Of a DNA stretch of 20,110 bases, positions 1 through 6,413 are shown one piece after another. This DNA comes from JALOOE01 sp964423545 (GTDB lineage Bacteria > Chloroflexota > Anaerolineae > CG2-30-64-16). Under the pieces are notes generated by a model that was not told where the DNA came from, did not search any database, and saw nothing but the letters and a program-made list of their open reading frames with translations. The position numbers and the translations under genes are program-made. The stretch is taken from assembly GCA_964423545.1 (NCBI GenBank), contig CAYRFV010000082.1, positions 1 to 20,110 on the forward strand, written 5' to 3'. Position 1 is the first letter of the stretch. Every line of letters begins with the position of its first letter.

Positions 1-785
1 AGGGCCTGCGGATGCGAACGCACGCGTCGGATCTCCGAGGGCAATGTGCCTGGCGCCGCGAGCAGACAATGGCGCACCCGCAGCTTGACCTCGCCAATCA
101 CGCGCAGGTCATGATCAAGCAGCAGATCGTAAGCCTGGTTGATCGAGCCCGCCTGCGAGTTTTCCACCGGCAGCAGGCCGTGGCTGGCCCGACCCTCCTC
201 GATTGCGTGAAAGACATCCTCGAAGCTGTGGCAGGCAAGGGTGCCGACAATCGGCCCGAAGTGCTGGAAGATCGCCTCCTGCGAGTAAGCGCCCGGCTCG
301 CCCTGGTAGGCTACGATCGTCTTGGTGCTGGGGGTGACGCTCGGCGCGGGCCGCGGTTGGGGAGGCGCGGCGGCCGGCTGGGACCCGCCGCCCGGCGCGG
401 CCGGCATCGCGATGATGCCGCTCTCAGGCGACAGATCGGGCCGCAGCGAGGCGGCCTCCCGCAGGTAACCGTGCTGGATCGCCTCCGCAGGCCGGTCGGT
501 GTTCCAGTGAATCAAGATGCGAATACAGCGCGGGAGAGCGCCGGGGACGGGAATCTCGATCGTGTCGAGAAGCGGCACCTCGTTCCAGCCGAGCTGGCGC
601 GCGGCGCGGGCCGGAAAGGTCGCTGTCAGGTCGGGCGTGACCGAGAAGACGATGCTGGCGATATCGGCCGGACGGAGCTCATTGGCGGCCGTCAACCAGC
701 GCAGCAGTTCTTCGGTGGCGTCGAAAATGGCGATCTCCGTGTTTTCGATCGCGGTTGTGGCGCCGCGGATGCCTCGGACTGGCAT
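1..785 (-). CDS. pheA: AroH-type chorismate mutase fused to prephenate dehydratase (P-protein), 3' end off the window
   Basis: About 261 residues are visible, and the frame is open at the left edge. Residues 1-119 match the monofunctional AroH (Bacillus-type) chorismate mutase: it opens RGIRGATTA (R4, R7) and has PDLTATFPA with F57 and R63, a glutamate at 77, CIRI with R89, and Y107. These line up with the catalytic residues of the Bacillus enzyme, except that the Cys75 position is Asp. After a Pro/Ala/Gly linker (about 125-155) a prephenate dehydratase domain begins, with AYQGEPGAYSQEA, then LLPVENSQAGSI. The protein would convert chorismate to prephenate and then to phenylpyruvate for phenylalanine. 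Usual P-proteins carry an AroQ mutase domain, so this architecture is unusual. The ATG at 785 has a strong AGGAGG site upstream at 793-798. It is the only gene behind the attenuator at 815-979. A C-terminal ACT domain would lie outside the window. Confidence 0.93.
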   Translation of the reverse strand, partial: MPVRGIRGATTAIENTEIAIFDATEELLRWLTAANELRPADIASIVFSVTPDLTATFPARAARQLGWNEVPLLDTIEIPVPGALPRCIRILIHWNTDRPAEAIQHGYLREAASLRPDLSPESGIIAMPAAPGGGSQPAAAPPQPRPAPSVTPSTKTIVAYQGEPGAYSQEAIFQHFGPIVGTLACHSFEDVFHAIEEGRASHGLLPVENSQAGSINQAYDLLLDHDLRVIGEVKLRVRHCLLAAPGTLPSEIRRVRSHPQA

Positions 786-814
786 AGGTTCTCCTCCTGT
801 GAAGTTTCTGCAAT

Positions 815-843
815 AAAAAGAGCGTGGATTTCGCTCCACGCTC
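815..843 (-). terminator. Intrinsic terminator (attenuator) in the pheA leader
   Basis: In minus-strand RNA a perfect 9-bp stem, GAGCGTGGA with TCCACGCTC around a 6-nt loop (820-843), is followed at once by five U residues (815-819). It ends 30 nt before the pheA start codon and follows a Phe/Tyr-rich leader ORF, so it is best read as a regulated attenuator and not as the end of an upstream operon. Confidence 0.85.
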
Positions 844-867
844 CGGTTCGCTGCTTTGACGATTTCA

Positions 868-954
868 GGGAGGCTCAGGCCGCCTGTCCCTCCCCCGGCG
901 CGCGTGCTTCTCTCCGGTAGACCGGATAATAGCAGTAGCTGCTAAACGAGAAGC
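868..954 (-). promoter_or_regulatory. Alternative RNA pairings of the pheA attenuator leader
   Basis: Two pairings precede the terminator in the transcript. GCTTCTC (948-954) can pair over 7 bp with GAGAAGC (906-912), enclosing the Phe/Tyr codons of the leader peptide. Further on, GGGAGG (889-894) pairs with CCTCCC (868-873), with an inner CAGG/CCTG stem; the leader-peptide stop codon lies in the 3' arm of this hairpin. A ribosome held on the aromatic codons would open the first pairing, and one at the stop codon would open the second. The pairings are seen in the sequence. Which alternative opposes the terminator is not clear by eye. Confidence 0.6.
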
Positions 955-979
955 TGCGGCCGAGATTGTGCGTTTGCAT
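875..979 (-). CDS. Phe/Tyr-rich leader peptide of the pheA attenuator
   Basis: A 34-residue ORF on the pheA transcript has a core reading FSFSSYCYYPVY, that is two Phe and four Tyr within twelve residues. It ends at a TGA inside a hairpin and about 30 nt before the terminator hairpin. This is the layout of ribosome-mediated attenuation, where scarcity of charged tRNA stalls the leader ribosome. The ATG at 979 is chosen because AGGA lies 7 nt upstream. In-frame ATGs at 985 and 1000 exist, but the one at 1000 overlaps the predicted -10 box and would not be transcribed. The peptide needs no function of its own. The amino acid read could be Phe, Tyr or both. The family is not one I recognise by name. 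Confidence 0.75.
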   Translation of the reverse strand: MQTHNLGRSFSFSSYCYYPVYRREARAPGEGQAA

Positions 980-998
980 CGTCATTTCCTGGGCCGGC

Positions 999-1028
999 AT
1001 ATTACCACCGCCTCGCGTGATCTGTCAA
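999..1028 (-). promoter_or_regulatory. Sigma70-type promoter for the pheA leader
   Basis: TTGACA (1023-1028) and TAATAT (999-1004) are separated by 18 nt, nearly a consensus promoter. Transcription would start near 990-993, just ahead of the leader-peptide ATG at 979. The -35 box overlaps the stop codon of the upstream nucleoside hydrolase gene, so pheA is an independent unit. Confidence 0.75.
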
Positions 1029-1999
1029 ACTGGCGCGGACGGCGGAAGAGGCGTGGGCGCACCCTGCCCGGCCCCTCCCTGCACCACGACGTTGAGCCAT
1101 AGCGCGCTGAACTTCGCCCCCGCCACTCGCGTGACGACACTCGCCGGGCTGCCGCCCTCGTCGATCCGTTGGACCAGCCAGCCATCTTCGACGGACAGCT
1201 TCAACGGAAGCTCGCTGACCTCGACGCCGTCACGCCAGCCGAGTGCAAGCGCGCACGCGAGCGGATCGTGCTGGAAGTTGATGATGTCATCGGGCAGACC
1301 CGCGCACGTTCGGCCATACTGCGTTTCATTGTCGTACTCCAGGGCGAATGCCTCCGCCTGCCGGGCGATGAGCTGCGCCAGCGGTCCGGCCTGCCGCAGC
1401 GCCGGCAGATAGGCTCGTCGCAGCGCGGTCTCGACGGTGACCGACAGCGGAACGAGAAGCGGATGCGAGTGCTCGATGACGACCTGCGCCGAGCGGATGT
1501 CGTTCTGCACGTTCCAATCAGCGTCGTTGCCCCAGGCCGGGAACCCTGGGCGGGGTGGGAACAGATAGCCGCCCATCAGGACGAGCCGCGCCTGGCGCAG
1601 GATCCCCGGCGCACGCTCCTCCAGCAGCGCCAGGTTGGTGTACGTCCCGACGGCGGCAATGATCGCGTCCTGCTCGATGCTGCGCTGGAGGAGATCGAGG
1701 GCAGCCTCAAGCGGGCCCGGTGCAGGCGGGATCGGCTCCGGCCAGTAGGCCGCCTCGTCCGGCAGTCCCGGGTAGATGCGGTAACGGTCGAGCGACGCAT
1801 CGGCGCCGGCTGCGACCGGGATCTCTGCGCGGCCGGCGAGATGCAGCGCGTAGCGCACATATCCTGCGCGCCGGCCGCGCTCATCCTGGTTCGTCGTTAC
1901 GGCAAGCAAATCGACGTCTGGCCAACTGAGCACCATCGCCAGGGCGCACAGATCGTCGATGTCACCCCCGAGGTCGGTGTCGAGGTGCAGCTTTGGCAT
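1025..1999 (-). CDS. Inosine/uridine-preferring nucleoside hydrolase family protein
   Basis: The 324-residue protein opens with the Ca2+-binding signature of the IUNH family, DTDLGGDIDD (D7, D9, D13, D15, D16). It has GTYTNLA near 118, the MGG motif at 142-144, DWNVQND near 161-167 and the late HDPLA at 244-248, all expected for this fold. It should hydrolyse the N-glycosidic bond of a ribonucleoside, releasing base and ribose. The substrate cannot be read from the sequence. Length is normal for the family. The ATG at 1999 has GGAG about 11 nt upstream. No signal peptide is seen, so it is cytoplasmic. The C-terminal tail is rich in Gly and Pro. The gene follows a broken oxidoreductase and its stop codon overlaps the pheA promoter. 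Confidence 0.88.
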   Translation of the reverse strand: MPKLHLDTDLGGDIDDLCALAMVLSWPDVDLLAVTTNQDERGRRAGYVRYALHLAGRAEIPVAAGADASLDRYRIYPGLPDEAAYWPEPIPPAPGPLEAALDLLQRSIEQDAIIAAVGTYTNLALLEERAPGILRQARLVLMGGYLFPPRPGFPAWGNDADWNVQNDIRSAQVVIEHSHPLLVPLSVTVETALRRAYLPALRQAGPLAQLIARQAEAFALEYDNETQYGRTCAGLPDDIINFQHDPLACALALGWRDGVEVSELPLKLSVEDGWLVQRIDEGGSPASVVTRVAGAKFSALWLNVVVQGGAGQGAPTPLPPSAPV

Positions 2000-2063
2000 G
2001 TTGCCGATCTCCCGTCACGCGCGAGTTCTCGCGCGGCATTCCGTCCGCCGCATGAATGGCAAG

Positions 2064-2811
2064 TCAACCAAACCGGGGGACAGCGATTCCCTGTCCGCCG
2101 GCCATAGCCGATTCGTGCGCGCAGATGCCGGCAGCCGTCCAGTTGGCCGCGGTCGCTCCGTTGATCCAGGGGCGTCGCTGCTCGACAATGCTGCGCCCGA
2201 AGCTCCGCACGCATCTCGCCGGAACCGAAACAATGCACTCGGGTGGCCCGAGTCTCCGCCAATGCCAACAGCGGGCTCACCGCGTGGGTGGCGTACCACA
2301 TCGGCGGCAGGCCGGCCCAATAGGGAGGCTAACGCTCCATATCCTGATAATGCGCTCCTCGCAGGAACTGGATGCGACCGAACTCCCCGCGATCCCTCAG
2401 CACCTTTGCGTAGAAGAACTGGCGGGTGTAGACGGCGGTCTCCATCATCATGTAGTTGCGCCCTGACGTGCGTTCGGCCGCAAGGATGGCTTCCAGATCC
2501 GCGATCGAGGTCGCCATCGGAACCGTGCAGGCGCAGTGCTTGCCGGCTCGCAGCACGTCGATGGCGTGTCGTGCATGATCGGGGATGCCGGACACCAGGT
2601 GCACCGCGTCGATATCGTCGGAACGGACGACATCTGCTACACCGCCGTACAGCTTTTTGATCCCGAACCTGCGAGCCACTCGCTCCAGCCGGACGGGATC
2701 GGCGTCGCAGGCCGCTACGGACCGGACATCGGGATGGTCCAGGTAGATGGGCACAAACTCAGCCCCGAATCCGAGGCCGACCACTGCGACGCGCAGGCCT
2801 TCTTGCTCCAT
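2064..2811 (-). pseudogene. Gfo/Idh/MocA family oxidoreductase, broken by an in-frame stop and an internal deletion
   Basis: The first 160 residues form a normal NAD(P)-binding half: VAVVGLGFGAEFVP near the start, then AVHLVSGIPDHARHAID and the AGKHCACTVP stretch that holds the usual E-K-P position. A TAG at 2329-2331 interrupts the frame. Beyond it the same frame continues as PPYWAGLPPMWYATHAVSP and on to CFGSGEMR, clearly the same protein. After about 2210 similarity is lost, then resumes in another frame with SIVEQRRPWINGATAANW, AGICAHESAMAGG and a plausible end at TGA 2064. Roughly 130 residues of the middle are missing compared with family members of about 390 residues (family length is general knowledge). 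Two independent lesions argue for real decay. AGGTGAG precedes the ATG at 2811. It sits between a kinase-like gene and the nucleoside hydrolase, perhaps once one operon. Confidence 0.8.
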
Positions 2812-2914
2812 GTGTCACTCACCTGGCCGCGGCCGGACGCTTGGTCCGGGAAAGCTCGGCGCAGTCTCGTCGTGGCCGATCTGCGCCAAATCGCGCGCGG
2901 ATGGCGGGCTTCAT

Positions 2915-3538
2915 TCAATCGCCCGCCATCGCAGCAAGCTGCTCGAAGGCCGCAGGGGTCGGACCGTGCTGGAGCCGGTCTCGGATCGCTGCGGCGCACG
3001 CATCCGCGCTCAACACGGATGTATCCACTTCCAGGTCATAGATGCCCGGTGTATGCACTGCTCGCTGCCACAGGTGTATGGGCGGCGGCGCGGACGCGTC
3101 TGCACCGCCGGAGCCCCACGTGGCGCGGCGCCGCGCCATGATCACGTCGAGCGGGCAGCGCACGCCGACGAAGAGGACCGGCAGTCCGCTCAACCGGCGG
3201 GCGCACTGGGGGAGGATGCCACGCGGCACCGCGTAGGCGTCGTGATGGCCCACATCGACCACGACGTTCAGTCCCAGGCGACTGTGCGCGGCGATCGACT
3301 CATACATCGCGAGGTAGAGCGTCACGATCAGCGGCTCCAGATCTGGCCGCTCGCCGCCGGGGCGCAGGCCGATCCCAGGCAGCAGACGCGGTGGGGTCAT
3401 CTGCATGAAGCGATCGACCCCCAGGTTCATCCACACGCCGTCGAAGGTCTCCTGGATCACGGCGGCGATGGTTGACTTCCCGGATCGTGGGACGCCGTTC
3501 AGAATGACGATCTGCCCTGGACCGTGCGGTTGCGCCAT
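2915..3538 (-). CDS. Chloramphenicol phosphotransferase-like (CPT family) P-loop kinase
   Basis: The 207-residue protein has an N-terminal Walker A motif GVPRSGKST (15-23), followed by MNLGVDRFMQ with D42, the position of the catalytic aspartate in the Streptomyces enzyme. It ends with LFVGVRCPLDVIMARRRA and, after a short Gly/Ala/Pro insert, YDLEVDTSVLSADACAAAI. These are hallmarks of the CPT family, which transfers phosphate from ATP to a hydroxyl on a small molecule. Most family members outside antibiotic producers have no proven substrate, so drug resistance should not be assumed. The ATG at 3538 has only a weak ribosome site. About 100 nt separate it from the decayed oxidoreductase downstream, possibly in the same transcript. 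Confidence 0.82.
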   Translation of the reverse strand: MAQPHGPGQIVILNGVPRSGKSTIAAVIQETFDGVWMNLGVDRFMQMTPPRLLPGIGLRPGGERPDLEPLIVTLYLAMYESIAAHSRLGLNVVVDVGHHDAYAVPRGILPQCARRLSGLPVLFVGVRCPLDVIMARRRATWGSGGADASAPPPIHLWQRAVHTPGIYDLEVDTSVLSADACAAAIRDRLQHGPTPAAFEQLAAMAGD

Positions 3539-3869
3539 GGTTTTTCCTTTTCGAGCCGGCGGATGGGCGTCAATGCAGGCGAACAGCCACGGTCACGTTC
3601 CGGCCGCAGCGCGCCCACCCCTGAAGTGCGTTGCTCGGACCTGGCTCCGGCGCGCCGCCAACGTTGCAAGCTGTACCGGCAGCGCGGCCTGGTTGCGGAT
3701 GCGATCTCCAGGCGTCCAGCCGAGGTGTGACGTGAGATGCGCTGTGAAATCGAAGCTCACTCGATGGCAACAGTCATCACAGCACCCTACGATGCCTCAA
3801 TACGGGTGCCTTTCACCGTGGCCTCCCACAGATCCTCAACAAAAACCGAGGAGCGGTGCGTATGCCGTG
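3539..3869. other. Intergenic stretch with no convincing gene
   Basis: About 330 bp between the kinase-like gene and the secreted protein. Short open stretches occur on both strands (for example minus 3593-3770), but none has a good start, a ribosome site or a recognisable family. It may hold decayed coding sequence. It is also where a promoter for the kinase-like gene should lie, though no clear one was seen. Confidence 0.5.
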
Positions 3870-4517
3870 TCATTTTGTGACTATCGGTAGGAACGATTGC
3901 GAGACCGTATACCCGATGCGTGCGCCGCGCAGCAAATGCGCGCTGGATGCGACGCCTGGAGCAACCCGCAACCGGTAGGAGGTCGTTGTGTTGTCAACCT
4001 GAACCGGTGGGTCAACCGGCATCACAATGGTCTGCAACGTCGAACTGGTGCCACTGCTGCCGGCGCTCTCGAGTATGGTGAATGCATCGGTCTCGGGATT
4101 GTAAGAGCGTAACTGCAGGGCCATGTTTGTAGCGTCATTGTCGACCACAAAGAACACAACCTCGGTAATCGTCGCGCCATGTGGTAGGTCGAAGTCCATG
4201 CTAAATGAGAACCCGCCCGGCGGCAACGCAGTTGCATAGATTGCTCCACCAGACGCGGAATAGGTCAACGCCGAGTTTGTGGACTGGAAGCGGGTACCCG
4301 AAAATGTCCGATAGAACGTCCCTGGGGTCGTCGCAACTGCGGGGATAGCGATAGCGCCTTGTGTGACATCTGAAGTTGCCTGCCGTCCCTCATCCCACTC
4401 GGGGGTTGGATTGGTCTGGGCCATGGGTCCCGCAAGGGCTTGACCAAAGGAAAACCAGAGAACGAGGCCGAAGAGAACGGCTATGAGGCTGATCAATAGA
4501 GTGTGTTTGCGAAACAT
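3870..4517 (-). CDS. Secreted hypothetical protein
   Basis: The 215-residue protein starts with a charged MFRKH, a hydrophobic segment (about 7-23) and an ALA|G-type cleavage site near residue 29, a standard Sec signal peptide. The mature part is rich in Thr, Ser and Val with a beta-strand look, for example GGFSFSMDFDLPHGATITEV and VVFFVVDNDATNMALQLRSY, suggesting a small extracellular beta-sandwich. It ends in FLPIVTK, resembling the short C-terminal tails common on Chloroflexota exported proteins (general knowledge). I do not recognise a named family and assign no function. AGGAGG lies 6 nt before the ATG at 4517. Base composition is visibly less GC-rich than the trp genes. It follows an attC-like site, as if it were the next cassette after the methyltransferase. 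Confidence 0.75.
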   Translation of the reverse strand: MFRKHTLLISLIAVLFGLVLWFSFGQALAGPMAQTNPTPEWDEGRQATSDVTQGAIAIPAVATTPGTFYRTFSGTRFQSTNSALTYSASGGAIYATALPPGGFSFSMDFDLPHGATITEVVFFVVDNDATNMALQLRSYNPETDAFTILESAGSSGTSSTLQTIVMPVDPPVQVDNTTTSYRLRVAPGVASSAHLLRGARIGYTVSQSFLPIVTK

Positions 4518-4557
4518 GATTACCTCCTCCTGTGTCTGCTTCTTGAAGTTCGAAGCG

Positions 4558-4604
4558 GACTAACGCTCCGGTGAGCGGCGGTCCGCTGCAACCGGTTGTT
4601 AGAC
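4558..4604 (-). repeat. attC-like recombination site after the methyltransferase gene
   Basis: In minus orientation a 47-bp imperfect palindrome starts with GTCTAAC (4598-4604), which fits the integron R'' consensus RYYYAAC. It ends with GTTAGTC (4558-4564), close to GTTRRRY. Between them CCGGT pairs with ACCGG and AGCGG pairs with CCGCT, with unequal bulges (TGC opposite C) like the extrahelical bases of attC sites. The methyltransferase stop codon lies inside the first core box, as is common in gene cassettes. It is shorter than typical attC sites and has one mismatch in the second core box. Confidence 0.55.
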
Positions 4605-5408
4605 GGCGCGCGCTACGCCGGTGACGATGTGGGCAGGCGAATTGAAGACGACCTGGCCGTCGTCTGATATGTAACCCGCAAGAGCCTTCTCCGCCTCCCC
4701 AAGAATCTTTTGTATTTGCTTCTCTTCCAGCAGGACTCCCATAACCGGCAACCAGCCCCTCAAATCGGCCTCGACCATCGACCTTATACTGGGAAAGCGG
4801 GCTGTTCCATTGTGGGTCGCCGCGGCCACCGAGTCCAGTCCCGAATCTTCAAACAGAGCGGCCAACGCGTCTCTGTTTCCAAGCACAAAAGGAGCACGCA
4901 ACGCATTAGCTGCCGCTACGCCCGCAAGACGTTCAAGCAACTCCACTTCAATCGGATAGGCTTCCGAGTTCTCCAGGCTATCCCAGACTGCGACAGCCAG
5001 TTTCCCGCCTGGTCTCAGCACCCGACTCATTTCTCTCAGGGCTAGTGAACGATCGGTGAAGAACATAAGACCGAACTGGCAGCAAACTGCATCAAAGAAC
5101 CGATCAGGATATGGAAGGGACTCGGCCCGATCCTCTCGCCACTCGATGTGTGGTGCCAGCTCCTTGGCGACGGCTAGCATTCCGCGCCCGGGGTCAACTC
5201 CTGCAACAAATCCGCCAGCTCCAACGCGAACTGCTGCTTCTCTCGCTAAGACGCCGGTGCCGCACGCGACATCGAGGACTCGATCTCCAACGCTAACTCC
5301 AGCTGCGTCAAGAACGCGAGGACACCACTGTTTGAACAGGGCCGGCACATGTAGATTCTCGTATGCCCGCGCTCCTGCAATTTGATCTTCATGGGTTGTA
5401 TCGTACAT
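4599..5408 (-). CDS. SAM-dependent class I methyltransferase (UbiE/Methyltransf_11-like)
   Basis: The 269-residue protein has motif I VLDVACGTG (44-52), an acidic ribose-binding residue after the next strand (VDPGRGML, D72), FFDAVCCQFGLMFFTD as motif IV, and EMSRVLRPGGKLAVAVWDS as the post-motif strand. These place it with the class I Rossmann methyltransferases of the UbiE/Methyltransf_11 kind. The substrate cannot be inferred; the variable C-terminal half (about 150-269) probably sets it. The ATG at 5408 has AGGAGG 9 nt upstream. The gene is bracketed by attC-like palindromes at 4558-4604 and 5429-5500 in the same orientation, the arrangement of a mobile gene cassette. No promoter of its own was found. 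Composition is less GC-rich than the housekeeping genes. Confidence 0.88.
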   Translation of the reverse strand: MYDTTHEDQIAGARAYENLHVPALFKQWCPRVLDAAGVSVGDRVLDVACGTGVLAREAAVRVGAGGFVAGVDPGRGMLAVAKELAPHIEWREDRAESLPYPDRFFDAVCCQFGLMFFTDRSLALREMSRVLRPGGKLAVAVWDSLENSEAYPIEVELLERLAGVAAANALRAPFVLGNRDALAALFEDSGLDSVAAATHNGTARFPSIRSMVEADLRGWLPVMGVLLEEKQIQKILGEAEKALAGYISDDGQVVFNSPAHIVTGVARAV

Positions 5409-5428
5409 AGATACTGCCTCCTTTGGCC

Positions 5429-5500
<72 letters not shown>

Positions 5501-5533
5501 GGCGTTGTCTTGGAGTTGCGGGGGCCAGGCGTG

Positions 5534-6043
5534 TCAGCCTGTGTACCCGCCTGAATAGTTACCTAGAAAGTACATATTTACCCTCTGGTAAATGCAGATT
5601 TTATTCAGGCCGCCACGGAGTGCCGGAGAGAATACTGGTGGCCCAAATGTGAACAAATGACCGTGGGCGGTCGGTGGCGCCTGGCGCACAATCGCCAGCC
5701 CGGCCACCCGCACGACTTTCCCAGGCGACGTGTCGCCCAACTCGGCAGCGCTCAATATGTGCTGCGCTCGCAGCCGCGGCCGCAGCGAATGGTCTTCCGG
5801 TGACAGCCCCAGCAACTCATAATCCCAACTCAACGCCTCCCTGGCCCCCAGCACGGGCAACTCAACCTCCGTGGGCGGCGGCTCCAGCAGCGCCTCCTCC
5901 TCGTAGCGTAACTCGCCCAGCGCCCACAACAGCTCGCGTCGCGAGGCGCGGCAGCCGTCCAGTGCGCCTGCGCGAATCAGGTCGCGCACCAGCGGTTGCG
6001 GGAAACGCGTCCGCCGGCAGAAGTCAGCCAGGTTGCGCGGCCC
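5534..6043 (-). pseudogene. Fragment of a DNA polymerase III alpha subunit (DnaE/DnaE2-like)
   Basis: The reading frame is open from just after a stop at 6044-6046. It reads NLADFCRRTRFPQPLV, DLIRAGALDGCRASRREL, LLWALGELRYEEEALL, DYELLGLSPEDH and VVRVAGLAIVRQAPPTAHG. This is the stretch of bacterial replicative or error-prone alpha subunits between the late helix-hairpin-helix region and the OB fold. Only about 130 of more than 1,000 residues remain. Similarity stops at about 5651 (after HGHLF), where the expected OB-fold strand is replaced by unrelated sequence reading into a small palindrome. There is no start codon or catalytic domain, so it cannot be a polymerase. It begins almost exactly at an attC-like core box (6042-6048), so it may have been captured by recombination. 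Confidence 0.8.
5549..5610. repeat. AT-rich 62-bp nested palindrome
   Basis: The ends GCCTGAATA (5549-5557) and TATTCAGGC (5602-5610) are perfect 9-bp inverted repeats. Nested inside is a second perfect hairpin, ATTTACC with GGTAAAT around a 4-nt loop (5576-5593). The block is strikingly AT-rich against its surroundings and sits near the point where the dnaE fragment loses similarity. It could be a tiny non-autonomous element or a transposon end. No matching copy was noticed elsewhere in the window. Confidence 0.6.
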
Positions 6044-6087
6044 TCAACCTCGCCACGGTGGCGAGTCAGGTGGACGCATGGTTAGGC
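6042..6087 (-). repeat. Possible third attC-like site, after the toxin-antitoxin pair
   Basis: On the minus strand GCCTAAC (6081-6087) fits the integron R'' box. It is followed within 40 bp by a perfect hairpin, CTCGCCAC and GTGGCGAG with a 1-nt spacer (6049-6065), and by GTTGAGG (6042-6048), one mismatch from GTTRRRY. The segment CATGCGTCCACCTGA has no pairing partner on the other side, so the site looks half deleted or degenerate. Its position after the toxin-antitoxin genes and its orientation agree with the other two sites. Confidence 0.35.
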
Positions 6088-6173
6088 CCCGCCTTGTTGG
6101 TGATGAGCACCGCTCCACGCAAGACCCACCCATGACGGCGAATCGTGGCCGAACGCCGCGCGACAACGCGCAG

Positions 6174-6401
6174 CTACGCAAACGCTGCCACTGCCACCGT
6201 GCGTTCTAGTGCCCACGCACGCCGGTGCAGCTTGATGCGTTCGATCTCGTGCAGCGTTTCGGCGGTGAGGTAGCTTTCGCCGCAGTTGGGGCAACTGACG
6301 ATCGGAACGTTCTCAATGACGAGCAAGCTGGCCCCGCGCCCATAGCTGCGCGACACGCGCCGCACATGCGCACCACTCTGACCGCAAATATCGCATACCA
6401 T
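6174..6401 (-). CDS. YgiT-type zinc-finger protein, probable antitoxin
   Basis: The 75-residue protein carries two CxxC pairs, C3-C6 and C37-C40, with VPIVSCPNCGESYL in the middle. This is the zinc finger of YgiT/MqsA N-terminal domains, followed by a helical tail (ETLHEIERIKLHRRAW). It lacks the C-terminal DNA-binding domain of full MqsA. It lies 12 nt after the DUF4258 gene, a pairing known from type II toxin-antitoxin modules, where this partner would neutralise the toxin. The ATG at 6401 is preferred: AGGTGAG sits 4 nt before it, whereas the alternative GTG at 6410 lies inside that site. The antitoxin role is inferred from the pairing. Confidence 0.8.
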   Translation of the reverse strand: MVCDICGQSGAHVRRVSRSYGRGASLLVIENVPIVSCPNCGESYLTAETLHEIERIKLHRRAWALERTVAVAAFA

Positions 6402-6413
6402 AAAGCTCACCTG

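Noticed and set aside
12..920. Long plus-strand frame of 302 codons
   Set aside because: It lies antisense to the clearly recognisable AroH-prephenate dehydratase and its leader, is Arg/Gly-rich and matches no family.
875..1000. Longer leader peptide starting at the ATG at 1000
   Set aside because: That ATG overlaps the predicted -10 box, so it would not be in the transcript. The ATG at 979 has a ribosome site and is downstream of the start of transcription.
3593..3780. Minus-strand open stretch reading FDFTAHLTSHLGWTPGDRIR
   Set aside because: The composition looks protein-like, but there is no good start, no ribosome site and no family I can name, so it is left as possible decayed sequence.
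5534..5650. C-terminal extension of the polymerase fragment as a real protein end
   Set aside because: The translated sequence after 5651 shows no OB-fold similarity and runs through a palindrome, so it is read-through into foreign DNA.
6402..6410. GTG start for the zinc-finger antitoxin
   Set aside because: It lies within the AGGTGAG ribosome site that serves the ATG at 6401.
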